DNA from: Thermoplasmata archaeon
Lineage (GTDB): Archaea > Thermoplasmatota > Thermoplasmata > Thermoplasmatales > Thermoplasmataceae
Reading direction: 5' to 3'
Assembly (NCBI GenBank): GCA_021792595.1
Contig: JAJYUI010000005.1
Span: 1 to 34,239 of the forward strand
Length of the DNA: 34,239 nt
Shown: piece by piece, positions 8,791 through 18,304 of the stretch
How positions within the stretch are numbered: position 1 is the stretch's first letter
Layout of the letters: every line of letters begins with the position of its first letter
The notes under the pieces: model-generated
What the model was told of the DNA's origin: nothing
The model's database searches: none
Seen by the model: only the letters and a program-made list of their open reading frames with translations
Translations under genes and position numbers: made by a program

Positions 8791-9341
8791 TTGGATACAA
8801 AAAGCTTGTACTTCTCGTACCTCTCTTCAAGTTCCTCAACCATCCTCCCCGCAATCATCTTCTGCGGATTGTGGAGGGTCCTGACCCTGTCCGTGAGGTC
8901 GGAAAACGACTTGAACGGCCCATTCTTCCTCGCCTCGATTATGTTCCACATGGTCTTGTTCCCTAGACCAGGCAGGAGTTCAAGCGAATGGAGCCTTGTA
9001 TTGATCGGCTGTGCCTGGTTGAAGAAATTCACGAATCTCTCCTCATGAGAAGTTATGATGCTTTCCAGTACAAACGGCAGCTCATTGAGGGCTGCATGGG
9101 TGAGGTCTCTGTAGGAGATTCTTCTCTTTACCGACACGATCTTGGTCCTAAGATCCGGGTTTGCCCCGATGTATATCTTCTCACCCACGGATATTATGGC
9201 GTTGCTCTTCGGTATCATCTCAAGAAGCTTGAACTCGCTCTCACCAACCCCAAGAATAAGCGGGCTCTTCTTGAAACCCTTGTCCTCAGGCCTGCCCTGA
9301 GGGAGATAATCCAGCACAATCGCGTATTCCTCCATTTCCAC
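8787..9341 (-). CDS. DUF655 family protein with helix-hairpin-helix-like region
   Basis: YAIVLDYLPQGRPED, LHSLELLPGLGNKTMWNIIEARKNGPFKSFSDLTDRV; position between RpoF and KsgA is a common archaeal arrangement. Confidence 0.85.
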   Translation of the reverse strand: MEMEEYAIVLDYLPQGRPEDKGFKKSPLILGVGESEFKLLEMIPKSNAIISVGEKIYIGANPDLRTKIVSVKRRISYRDLTHAALNELPFVLESIITSHEERFVNFFNQAQPINTRLHSLELLPGLGNKTMWNIIEARKNGPFKSFSDLTDRVRTLHNPQKMIAGRMVEELEERYEKYKLFVSK

Positions 9342-9350
9342 TCCCCCTGA

Positions 9351-9659
9351 TCAGGAAGAAACAGAGAGAAGATAGTCCAGTATTCCCTGGACTTCCTTAT
9401 CATCCTTGATTATGCCATAAGAAGACAGGATTGCAACAAGGTTTTCCTTGGAGGCTGGCATAAGGTCAATGAGTTTGACTGACACTTTCTCCTCAAGTTC
9501 GAACTGTTCAGCCAGATCTTTCTTCGCCTTCTTTGCGTCGAGATTCCCGAGCTTAACCCTTTCAACATAGGAGAGGTTCTCCCCTTCCACGCTGTTTATC
9601 TCTTTCTTGGATGAGAGCGTCCTGAAGACTTCGTGCAGCGAAAGGTATTCTTTTATCAT
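9351..9659 (-). CDS. rpoF: RNA polymerase subunit F (Rpb4)
   Basis: 102 aa; C-terminal IDLMPASKENLVAILSSYGIIKDDKEVQGILDYL is Rpb4/RpoF-like; lies between L21e and DUF655. Confidence 0.85.
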   Translation of the reverse strand: MIKEYLSLHEVFRTLSSKKEINSVEGENLSYVERVKLGNLDAKKAKKDLAEQFELEEKVSVKLIDLMPASKENLVAILSSYGIIKDDKEVQGILDYLLSVSS

Positions 9660-9697
9660 ATGCAGTCACCTTAGTTGTTACCTGAATTAAAGCTTGC

Positions 9698-10012
9698 CTA
9701 TGCTGCCTTCGCCCTGATCTTCTTAAGGTGAACCGGCGCAACGACAATTCGCTTATGCACATTCCCGACATTGATGTCAAGAAGGTAGCACCTTCCCTGT
9801 CTTCCCGCAATGGTGCCGGTGTATCCCTGGAAGTTATGGAACGGCATACCGGAATGGACTGAAGAATTGATTGACACTGCGGCCTTCTCCCCAGTCTCAA
9901 AAGTCTCCATGACTTTGCTTATTGACGGAGATCCTCTCTCCTTGATGCGCTTGGTCATTTTCATTCTTGAGCCCGACCTTGGCCCTTTAGACATTTTTGT
10001 CAGTATTTTCAC
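9698..10012 (-). CDS. rpl21e: 50S ribosomal protein L21e
   Basis: GPRSGSRMKMTKRIKERGSPSISKVMETFETGEKAAVSINSSVHSGMPFHNFQGYTGTIAGRQGRCYLLDI. Confidence 0.93.
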   Translation of the reverse strand: MKILTKMSKGPRSGSRMKMTKRIKERGSPSISKVMETFETGEKAAVSINSSVHSGMPFHNFQGYTGTIAGRQGRCYLLDINVGNVHKRIVVAPVHLKKIRAKAA

Positions 10013-11174
10013 CCCTGTGAATCATGATCACGTCAAGCTCAAGGACCCTTACCGGCATTTCGCAAAGGGAACTCAAACTTGGTTCTGTTCTTCCATTGTC
10101 TCCGTTCAGCATCTCCTTGATGTACGTTCCCGACTGGGCGGTGACGATCAACGTGGCAAGATTCCCATGGAAATCCTCCAATTCTATGCTGATTATCCTT
10201 CTCTCCCTGATCAGGTCGGATCTTCTGGAAGCCACCCTTAATGGAGTTCTCTGATAAATAATTTTTCCGGCCATTATCTCTATCGCAGAACGGACTTTTT
10301 CCTCTCCCGGAAAAGAATCAAACTCCACCCTGGCACGATATGTCTTGTCATTGGTGTCTGCCTTTATCTTCCGTATGAGTGAGACGTCGCAGAACGACAG
10401 GTTGGAAATTTCAACGCCCCTGCCGGACCCATTAACCGTCTCCCGGAAACGGTCCAGGTCCACAGCCCTCTTCACGGGATGGTATGCCTCAATCACGAAC
10501 TGCCTGCCATTTCCAAGCATCCTCACATCCACATCTTCCCTGCCTGCACCGTGGAGGAAGAAATTCTCGGAGGCGGTCATCTCCTGCAAAGGGATACCCA
10601 CGATCTCCTCCACGGAATCTCCAGGATGATCCCCGTGAATCCACCTGGTCTGGGGAAGGTCCCGCCTGGTCTTCCGGTATGTGCCTGATATGTAAACACT
10701 CGATGTCTGCAGTGCAATGGAATCATATCTCAAGTCCACAATAATCGTCAGGTCCGGGTTCAGGAACTCCACTTCCTTCTTCAGGGTCTCCGACAGGGAC
10801 TTGCCACATTCCCTGTTAAATTCCTTCTTTATGCTCTCCCCGAGCCCTCCCATTACTTCCTGGAAACTGCCCTCCACACTGAGCACTTCACGATCAAAAG
10901 TAGATCCAACCAGGAAGTTCGAGAATTCGTATCCGCTCACCCTGCCGGCTATGGCGAGCGTGTACCTGTCAAGATCCGAGAGAGATCCTGAGCAAATTTT
11001 GCATGATCCCTCCTCGACAATGTCAGGCAGATCCAACCCAAGAATATGGAAGACGAACTCTACGATCCTTCCTCTCACAATGTTGGAGAAACCGGAACCA
11101 ACCTTGGCGTATGATCTACCGAGACACCTGCTGCATACGCTATCAACAGGAAAATCTGTCGCCATTGAACGCAC
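9987..11174 (-). CDS. pus10: tRNA pseudouridine synthase Pus10
   Basis: N-terminal CxxC region CSRCLGRSYAKVG, C-terminal FFLHGAGREDVDVRMLGNGRQFVIEAYHPVKR and TYIKEMLNGDNGRTEPSLSSL. Confidence 0.92.
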   Translation of the reverse strand: MRSMATDFPVDSVCSRCLGRSYAKVGSGFSNIVRGRIVEFVFHILGLDLPDIVEEGSCKICSGSLSDLDRYTLAIAGRVSGYEFSNFLVGSTFDREVLSVEGSFQEVMGGLGESIKKEFNRECGKSLSETLKKEVEFLNPDLTIIVDLRYDSIALQTSSVYISGTYRKTRRDLPQTRWIHGDHPGDSVEEIVGIPLQEMTASENFFLHGAGREDVDVRMLGNGRQFVIEAYHPVKRAVDLDRFRETVNGSGRGVEISNLSFCDVSLIRKIKADTNDKTYRARVEFDSFPGEEKVRSAIEIMAGKIIYQRTPLRVASRRSDLIRERRIISIELEDFHGNLATLIVTAQSGTYIKEMLNGDNGRTEPSLSSLCEMPVRVLELDVIMIHRGENTDKNV

Positions 11175-11180
11175 TGCCGG

Positions 11181-11312
11181 CTACTTTGTCACTACGACCT
11201 TTTCTATGTTGGGCCTGTCCTTGATGAATACTCTGGAACCGCACTCGCACTCAATCTCGGCGGTTCCATAGGACTTCTCAAGAGGCCGGCCACACCTTAT
11301 ACATCTATACAC
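11181..11312 (-). CDS. rpoP: RNA polymerase subunit P (Rpb12); absent from the ORF track
   Basis: Translates from GTG as (M)[42 protein letters not shown], 43 aa with the CxxC...CxC zinc ribbon; overlaps the L37Ae stop. Confidence 0.93.
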   Translation of the reverse strand: MYRCIRCGRPLEKSYGTAEIECECGSRVFIKDRPNIEKVVVTK

Positions 11313-11559
11313 TCGGTGTTTCCTCCGCCACGTTCTTCTGGAACTCAGGGGTATATGAGCCGCCTGCGAACTTGTATCCGCAATGCCTGCATTCCCAGAT
11401 TCCGGAAGCCACTCTCTTCACCTTCTTCTGCTTGCACGACGGACATGCGTAGAGAGCTATCTTCTGCTTGTAGACTTCATTCCATGACTTACGAAGCGTG
11501 ACGCCATACCTGGGACCGAATCTTCCTGCCGCACCGACTTTTATGGTTCTCTTGGACAT
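11305..11559 (-). CDS. rpl37ae: 50S ribosomal protein L37Ae (L43e)
   Basis: [24 protein letters not shown]...[31 protein letters not shown] zinc ribbon. Confidence 0.95.
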   Translation of the reverse strand: MSKRTIKVGAAGRFGPRYGVTLRKSWNEVYKQKIALYACPSCKQKKVKRVASGIWECRHCGYKFAGGSYTPEFQKNVAEETPSV

Positions 11560-11563
11560 CTCC

Positions 11564-12346
11564 TCACCTGAAGTACTTCTCCCTCAATTCCTTTCCGAGA
11601 TTAAAAGACATTGATATTGCCTCCCTGATCTCGTCAAAGGTAAACGCTCCTCCGGCTCCCTTCTGCATGGCCCTCAGGTTCCCATCCTCGGTGGTGGTCA
11701 CGGTGATCCTTCCGTCGGAAGCCTGTTCCTCCTCAAGGTCAGGGTCAGGCACAAGGAACTCGTCTATCTTGACAAACGTTACCGCTATCGGCGTGCACGT
11801 CACAGGCAACGGGATATCTTCAAGCCCCTGTGCTGCACCAGGAATCACTGCAGTCTTCAGTGCAGAAACTGCGGCGAGATTGCATGCGTCAATCAGGTTT
11901 CCGTCATAGTCGAGGACGTCTATATCTATGAAGACTATCCAGACTTTCTCGCCAGGGGTAACGACCAGTTTCTTGAGGTCGATCATCTTGCTCTCCCTGA
12001 TTCCCCTGTCGACAACTCTGGCGTACTCTATTGAATTCTCGTTTGGAGGGCCCGATTCAAATGTTGGAAAGGCCATCGGTAGCAACTCAACGTTAGTTGT
12101 GAGGACGCCCTGGTTTGGGGTGTCAGCAAAAGGGGTGCCAAGCTCAATCTTGACGCCTGCAAGCACCCTGGTCTTTCCGAGCTGCACCATTGCAGATCCT
12201 GGGGCCCTTGTCACAAACCCTGTCTGGACAGTTGCCTCCCTTATTGCGTTCAGTTCCCTTCCGTCGTTCCTCTTTCCTTCCTTGAGCTGCCTGAGAATGT
12301 ATCCTTTCTTTATCTCAGAAAGCACTCCAAGTTCATCCCTTGGCAC
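11564..12346 (-). CDS. rrp42: Exosome complex subunit Rrp42; start moved to GTG at 12346
   Basis: RNase PH fold: [50 protein letters not shown]. Track start at 12394 lies inside rrp41; GTG at 12346-12344 follows the rrp41 stop. Confidence 0.93.
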   Translation of the reverse strand: MPRDELGVLSEIKKGYILRQLKEGKRNDGRELNAIREATVQTGFVTRAPGSAMVQLGKTRVLAGVKIELGTPFADTPNQGVLTTNVELLPMAFPTFESGPPNENSIEYARVVDRGIRESKMIDLKKLVVTPGEKVWIVFIDIDVLDYDGNLIDACNLAAVSALKTAVIPGAAQGLEDIPLPVTCTPIAVTFVKIDEFLVPDPDLEEEQASDGRITVTTTEDGNLRAMQKGAGGAFTFDEIREAISMSFNLGKELREKYFR

Positions 12347-12347
12347 T

Positions 12348-13094
12348 TTACTCCCCTCCTTCCATGGAAGCCGCATACTTTGCGGAAAGGGCATCCCTCT
12401 GGATCTGGTTTATCACTTTTGTGGCTCTCACAATCATTTCAGTCGCCTGGTTGAACTCGTCCAGGCTCAGGCTTCCATCCATCTGCATGAGCACGACCTT
12501 ACCGGAATTAGACATCACTGCAACCGGCAGATCCGCCTCACCGAAGTTATCCTCTTCCTTGCACAGGTCTAGGACTATCTTCCCCTCTACCTTTCCGGCT
12601 GTGCAACCGACAACAAAATCTCTCATGGGTATGCCGGCCGCTGCAACAGCTACGGAGGCTGCAGTAAGCCCTGCAATTCTCGTTCCTGCATCAGCCTGAA
12701 GTACTTCTATGAATACGTCAACCTGTGCCCTCGGGAATTTCTCGACCATTATAGCGGCAGTAAGGGCCTCTGAAACTACCTTCGAGATCTCAATTGATCT
12801 CCTGTCAGGTCCAGGGCGCTTCCTTTCATCTACCGAGAAAGCCGCCATGTTGTATTTGCACTTCACAATTGCCCTGTTGATATCCTGTGTATGCTTCGGG
12901 TAAGCCTCCCTCGGTCCATATACCGCAGCAAGTATCTTGTTTCCGCCCCATTCGATCAGCGCAGAACCGTCCGCCCTGTTCAGGACATTTGTCTCAATCT
13001 TTATGGGCCTTAGCTCCTCGGCGGTTCTACCGTCTATTCTTGTTCCATCTTCGTTGATCAGTTTTATGTCAGATTCAGTTCCCAACCGTTTCAC
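12348..13094 (-). CDS. rrp41: Exosome complex exonuclease Rrp41
   Basis: RIDGRTAEELRPIKIETNVLNRADGSALIEWGGNKILAAVYGPREAYPKH and KRPGPDRRSIEISKVVSEAL. Confidence 0.95.
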   Translation of the reverse strand: MKRLGTESDIKLINEDGTRIDGRTAEELRPIKIETNVLNRADGSALIEWGGNKILAAVYGPREAYPKHTQDINRAIVKCKYNMAAFSVDERKRPGPDRRSIEISKVVSEALTAAIMVEKFPRAQVDVFIEVLQADAGTRIAGLTAASVAVAAAGIPMRDFVVGCTAGKVEGKIVLDLCKEEDNFGEADLPVAVMSNSGKVVLMQMDGSLSLDEFNQATEMIVRATKVINQIQRDALSAKYAASMEGGE

Positions 13095-13776
13095 CCTTCC
13101 TGCTCTTCAGAAATTCCGCAACCCTGTCAGTGAGTCCGGTAGTGTGCGCTTCAGTCTCCACGAGTCTGATCGCTTCAACTGCCACAGAGATATTCTCAGG
13201 GGCTCCATCCACCCAGATATGGCCGTTCTGTCCCACCATGATCCTGGTCTGTGTGCTGTCCTTGATCATGTTGACCATGGATCCGCCCTTGCCAATTATT
13301 CTTGGCACCTTTGGTGGAGGGATGCTGATGACGCTACCGCCCTCAAGTTTCCTCAGGCCGACGTCCTTCAGTGTTATCCAGCTTTCCTTGATTTCATTCA
13401 TTGACATTATCTTGGCATACACATAGTCTCCAGGCTTCATGAATCTCTTCAGGTCCCCGGAACTTACCCTCCAGGGGCAGTCATTGATGTGGAGCAGACT
13501 GGTGTAGGGGGAGTTTATGTCAACTATCCACATTGACGGCCCGATCTCAATGATCTTTCCCACAACCTTGTCACCCCTTCTGGGCATGTATGTGCCAGCG
13601 AACGATACAACATCGACAAACTCTTCCCCAACCTGCACGACACCAAAGAATTCTGAGCGGTATTCATTCTCCCCGCTCTTGTAAATCCCGTTCCTTGACT
13701 TAAGACCCTCAAGGTCCACGCTGTCTCCAGGCAGGACTATTCCCTTATTCTTAGACAATAACATCGACTCCTGCAT
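13075..13776 (-). CDS. rrp4: Exosome RNA-binding subunit Rrp4
   Basis: S1 domain and KH segment VPRIIGKGGSMVNMIKDSTQTRIMVGQNGHIWVDG; first gene of the exosome cluster. Confidence 0.93.
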   Translation of the reverse strand: MQESMLLSKNKGIVLPGDSVDLEGLKSRNGIYKSGENEYRSEFFGVVQVGEEFVDVVSFAGTYMPRRGDKVVGKIIEIGPSMWIVDINSPYTSLLHINDCPWRVSSGDLKRFMKPGDYVYAKIMSMNEIKESWITLKDVGLRKLEGGSVISIPPPKVPRIIGKGGSMVNMIKDSTQTRIMVGQNGHIWVDGAPENISVAVEAIRLVETEAHTTGLTDRVAEFLKSRKGETVGN

Positions 13777-14751
13777 CGAAGAAAGAACCTATAGAAAAAA
13801 AACCTGCGGCGTAATCCATGGTACATATCATCAATCATCAGTTTCCTTAACAGTCTGCTTTTTCTGAACAGATCCTACTCTTCACTTAGCACGGCTCGAT
13901 TGGATTGAACTATTTATTACTTATCAAGACTTTATCAAAACTGGTTCTGTCAATGCTTCGGATGATTCCGAATAAGTTCCTCAATTTCCATGGCATTCCT
14001 ATGAGGGTTGCAACATTGCCATGAATACGGCGAAACTCCATCAAATATTGCCACTATCTTGAAATCATCCCTGCATCATTTAGGGAAGATCCATGGCCTG
14101 TGGCATCCATGACGCATTTTCATCACAAGGGGATTGTATCCAAAGCTTGCAAGCATGAACTTCACCCTCACATTTCATACAAGGATGTAAAAAATGAAAT
14201 GTCCGCCTCATGACTGCACAGGGATATCCCACCTTTGATCTCTTTCCCGGGATCCTGAGGTTTCTCCTCACAGATCCCATGGACAGTTCATGCCCCTATC
14301 AACCTGAAATTAACAATATACGACATCAGCCGGCAACTTGACTGAACCTCAAAACTGACTGCATTCACATGCACCGGGAGGCAAAGGTTCTCCTGACCGA
14401 GAACATGCACTTCCCGGTTGTCCCTGCCTCTCCCGCCATGCCAGATATGCGGGTTCCGGCAGGATATCCGCCATGGACCAGAAGGCGATCACTCAAGCTG
14501 ACTTCCCTTGCAGAATTTGCTTTTCTGCCTCTTATCGTTGTGTTTTTCCGTGCCTTGTATGACTCTCAGGGTTACAGGCACCTTCACCCATTATCGCTCA
14601 TTGCACAGGGAAGTATCGTGGATGCACAGACATGTTGCAAACCACCGGTCCGTATTGCAGGAAACTCCTGGTGCAGCCATTCGGGTGTATGCGGCGGGGA
14701 GTGCGCTGCACGATCTGGAAATGGTAATGTATTGTCCGGCGATTTAAGCAT

Positions 14752-15567
14752 GTGAAAATCACAATAGCGCATACGCCAGATCCGGACGATGCCTTCATGT
14801 TCTATGCCATGCTGAACGGGAAAGTCTCCCTGAATTTCGAGTATGACCAGGTTGTGAAGGACATAGAGACTCTTAACAACGAGGCACAGGAAAGGAGGTA
14901 CGAGGTGACAGCAATTTCCGCAAATGCATACGCCTCGCTTGCAGATCATTATTTCCTCCTGTCATCGGGAGCAAGCTTCGGAATCGGATATGGCCCTCAC
15001 GTGGTGGCGAAGGGAATGATTGACCTGAATGACAAGATCATCGCGGTACCTGGCTACAGGACGTCGGCATATCTTCTATACAGGATGTTAGCTCCCCAGG
15101 CAAGAGAATACCTTGAGACGAGATTTGACCTGATCACGGAGAGAGTCATCAGCGGCGAAGCAGATGCAGGCATACTGATCCATGATGAGCAGCTCACTTA
15201 CCAGGACAAGGGCCTGGTAAGGGTACTCGACCTTTACCAGAAGTGGGTTGAGTATGCGGGCAACCTCCCGATACCTCTTGGATTCAACGCAATAAGGAAA
15301 GACCTTGGAAAGGAGAATGCTGCAAAGTACCAGGAAGATTTCAGGAAATCCATTGAATACGCCATGGCGAACGAGGAGGAGGCGGTCAGGTACGCCATGA
15401 AGTTTGCGAGGTACGACAACTATGAACTCGAGAGAAGGTTTGTGTCAATGTACGTGAACAAGCTCAGTATAGACTTCGGAGGCACCGGTCGTGAAGCCCT
15501 GGAGAAGTACTATGAGCGTGCCGCGGGAATGGACCTCGTGAAGAAGCCGGTTGTAGAGGTAGTCTGA
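14752..15567 (+). CDS. mqnD: MqnD-like 1,4-dihydroxy-6-naphthoate synthase (futalosine pathway family)
   Basis: ITIAHTPDPDDAFMFYAMLNGKV, VTAISANAYASLADHYFLLSSGASFGIGYGPHVVAK, GEADAGILIHDEQLTY, LPIPLGFNAIRKDL; MqnA/MqnD periplasmic-binding fold. Confidence 0.75.
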   Translation: MKITIAHTPDPDDAFMFYAMLNGKVSLNFEYDQVVKDIETLNNEAQERRYEVTAISANAYASLADHYFLLSSGASFGIGYGPHVVAKGMIDLNDKIIAVPGYRTSAYLLYRMLAPQAREYLETRFDLITERVISGEADAGILIHDEQLTYQDKGLVRVLDLYQKWVEYAGNLPIPLGFNAIRKDLGKENAAKYQEDFRKSIEYAMANEEEAVRYAMKFARYDNYELERRFVSMYVNKLSIDFGGTGREALEKYYERAAGMDLVKKPVVEVV

Positions 15568-16947
15568 TTGGCAGTCATCCCGGTCCTGGACAAGTTCACG
15601 GAGAACACCATCCGGGAAGTGAACGAGACTGCGCCGGGGGAAATAGACGGGATAATCGTGAACTCGCTGGTGGGGGCATCACTCATCTCCGGGCTCAATT
15701 CCGGGGTGAAGAGCGATTACCTCATGGAGGCGGCCGGGCTGCTGGAGAAGAAGAGGAGGGAGATTGCCGATCTTCTCACCTCTGAAAGCGGAAAACCTGT
15801 CAAGTTTGCGCTCGAAGAAGCAGATCACTGTATTGAACTGGCCAGGTATGCTGCATCAATCCTGGCTGCCGGATCGGATGGTGCGGTATTCGGCAACGCA
15901 ACGGGCCAGGGAGATTTCCACTCGCTCTCATACCTCAGGTTTCCAATCGGGATTGTACTCGGGATCACTCCTTATCCAGACAATTTGCTGATTGCCTGCA
16001 ACAAGATTCTGCCGGCACTCTCTGCAGGAAACGCGGCGCTGCTTAAACCCTCATCCATGGATCCCCTGGGGGCACTCGCATTGCGGGACATACTCGTGGA
16101 AGGAGGATTTCCTGCAGAAGCCATGCAGGTGATCGTGGCAGGAAGGAGATCTCCGGCTACGGCCAAACTACTGCGGAACCGGGAGATATCGATGGTGTCA
16201 TTCACCGGAAGTGCAGGCGCCTCCGAGGAGATATTCAGGGCCTCTCCACCCAGGAAATTCTCGATGCAGGTCGGTTCAAACTGCCCTGTGATTGTATGGG
16301 ACGACTCTGACCCGGATTCCGCCTCTGACATTATTGCCAGGTCTTCCTTCAGGAACCAGGGCCAGGGATGCCTTCGCGCCCAGCGCATCATAGTGATGGA
16401 CAGGCTCGAGGAGTACCTTGTCAACAGGCTGGCCGAGATATCGTCAGGATTGCGGACAGGCAATCCTCATGATGATTCAACCGACATTGGCCCACTTGCA
16501 TCTGAGGAAAGGGCTGTGGCAATCGAGAACGCCATACTGAAGGATCTTGCCGCAGGAGGCCAGGTGATAACTGGAGGAAACAGGAAAGGCTCCATCCTGG
16601 AGCCGACCGTGATAAAAGCTTCCGGCAGGGAGAGCGATCTGTGGCAGCACGAGATTGGCGGCCCTGTAGCGGTGGTGCTTTCTGCCGGTTCACTGAGCGA
16701 GGCGATCGAGCTTGCCAACGCAGCCAGTTCAGGACTGCAGGCAGGAATTTTCACGTCTGACCTGTCCATAGCAGATCTTGCATTCAGGAACCTCATGTGC
16801 GGATCTGTGCTGATAAATGATGCACCAGGTTACAGGTTCAACTCAATCCCGTATGCCGGGATGAAAGGAAGTGGATTCGGCACGGAAGGGCTTCGGTTCT
16901 CCATGGAAGAGATGAGCGTGCCGAGGTCAATGATTGTCAGGCGATAG
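15568..16947 (+). CDS. NAD(P)-dependent aldehyde dehydrogenase (substrate unresolved)
   Basis: ESGKPVKFALEE, GITPYPDNLLIACNKILPALSAGNAALLKPS, VSFTGSAGASEEI, catalytic Cys in FRNQGQGCLRAQR, NDAPGYRFNSIPYAGMKGSGFGTEG. TTG start immediately follows the mqnD stop. Confidence 0.9.
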   Translation: MAVIPVLDKFTENTIREVNETAPGEIDGIIVNSLVGASLISGLNSGVKSDYLMEAAGLLEKKRREIADLLTSESGKPVKFALEEADHCIELARYAASILAAGSDGAVFGNATGQGDFHSLSYLRFPIGIVLGITPYPDNLLIACNKILPALSAGNAALLKPSSMDPLGALALRDILVEGGFPAEAMQVIVAGRRSPATAKLLRNREISMVSFTGSAGASEEIFRASPPRKFSMQVGSNCPVIVWDDSDPDSASDIIARSSFRNQGQGCLRAQRIIVMDRLEEYLVNRLAEISSGLRTGNPHDDSTDIGPLASEERAVAIENAILKDLAAGGQVITGGNRKGSILEPTVIKASGRESDLWQHEIGGPVAVVLSAGSLSEAIELANAASSGLQAGIFTSDLSIADLAFRNLMCGSVLINDAPGYRFNSIPYAGMKGSGFGTEGLRFSMEEMSVPRSMIVRR

Positions 16948-16949
16948 GC

Positions 16950-18161
16950 TCAGCTTACTGTCTTCATCCTTTTCACTATCTCTTCCCCGAACTCCGAGCA
17001 GAGAAGCGGCTTGACGTTCAGTATTCTCGCAAGATCCTGCGTCACTTTCTGGTCTGAATAGGCTAGCGCGACCGCAGATTCAAGTATGTCTGCTGCCTCT
17101 GTCCACCCTATGTGTCTCAGCAGCATCCCTCCGGACAGGATCAGCGATGTCGGGTTCGCCACGTCCATCCCGGCATACTTGGGCGCAGTTCCATGCACGG
17201 CCTCAAAGATGGCATAGACATCCCCGATGTTGCCACCGGGCGCAATACCCAGGCCTCCAACCTGCGCTGCTATTGCATCGGAAAGGTAGTCCCCGTTCAG
17301 GTTAGTAGTGGCTATCACGTCGTACTCATCGGTTCTCGTGAGTATCTGCTGGAACATGTTGTCCGTGATCCTGTCCTTCATCACCACGCGCCATGCCGTA
17401 GGAGTTCCCTTGAGGTATTCCTCCTCCGTGATTGTCTGGTCCCTGAACTCCGAGGATGCCACTTCATACCCCCATTCCTTGAATGCCCCTTCAGTGTACT
17501 TCATTATGTTTCCCTTGTGAACAAGGGTAACGCTCTTCCTGCGGTTGGCGATGGCATACTGGATTGCCTTCCTTACAAGGCGCTGGGACTTGAACCTGCT
17601 TATGGGCTTGATCCCGATTCCCGTGTCATCAGTCAGCTTCACCTGGAAGTTATCCTTGAGGTACCACCTGAGCTTCTTTGCCTCCTCGGAATCATATCTC
17701 CATTCTATCCCTGCGTAAAGATCCTCGGTGTTCTCCCTGAAAACGATCATGTCCACCTTTTCGGGGTTCTTTACCGGGGAAGGCACTCCGGGGAAGTATT
17801 TCATGGGCCTCACATTGGCATAGAGGTCAAAGTACTGCCTCATGGTGACGTTCAGGCTCCTGAACCCTTCACCAATAGGGGTAGTCAGCGGTCCCTTGAT
17901 AGATACAACACATCTCTTGAGTTCGTCAAGCGATTCCTGGGGCAGGTGCTTTCCAGTCTTCTCGAAAGCATCGTCCCCGGCAAGTATCTTCCTCCATTCG
18001 ATGGACTTTGATCCCTTGTATGCCATCTCTATGGCAGAATTCACGACGGAAATGGCGGTTCTGGAAATATCGGGACCTATGCCGTCCCCCTCTATGAACC
18101 CAATAGTTGTATTATCCGGGACTTCTATACTTGAATCTTCCTTTACCTGGATGTATGACAT
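16950..18161 (-). CDS. icd: Isocitrate dehydrogenase
   Basis: IGFIEGDGIGPDI, LNVTMRQYFDLYANVRPMKYFPGVPSPVKNPEKVDMIVFRENTEDLYAGIEW, NLNGDYLSDAIAAQVGGLGIAPGGNIG. Confidence 0.93.
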   Translation of the reverse strand: MSYIQVKEDSSIEVPDNTTIGFIEGDGIGPDISRTAISVVNSAIEMAYKGSKSIEWRKILAGDDAFEKTGKHLPQESLDELKRCVVSIKGPLTTPIGEGFRSLNVTMRQYFDLYANVRPMKYFPGVPSPVKNPEKVDMIVFRENTEDLYAGIEWRYDSEEAKKLRWYLKDNFQVKLTDDTGIGIKPISRFKSQRLVRKAIQYAIANRRKSVTLVHKGNIMKYTEGAFKEWGYEVASSEFRDQTITEEEYLKGTPTAWRVVMKDRITDNMFQQILTRTDEYDVIATTNLNGDYLSDAIAAQVGGLGIAPGGNIGDVYAIFEAVHGTAPKYAGMDVANPTSLILSGGMLLRHIGWTEAADILESAVALAYSDQKVTQDLARILNVKPLLCSEFGEEIVKRMKTVS

Positions 18162-18304
18162 AACGACCCTCTCAGAATCACCGCAGTTTATATTTTATTT
18201 TTTATCCTTCCAGTTTATACCATATATGTGAGGAACCCACTTTATGACGCAGCATGAAATGAGTTCCCAGCACAGGCCACCCCGGTGGAAATCGGTGAAT
18301 TGTC

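Noticed and set aside
14369-14755. 128-aa plus-strand ORF upstream of mqnD
   Set aside because: Composition not protein-like, no recognisable motif; kept only as part of an unassigned region.
17112-18011. 299-aa plus-strand ORF
   Set aside because: Antisense shadow of icd.
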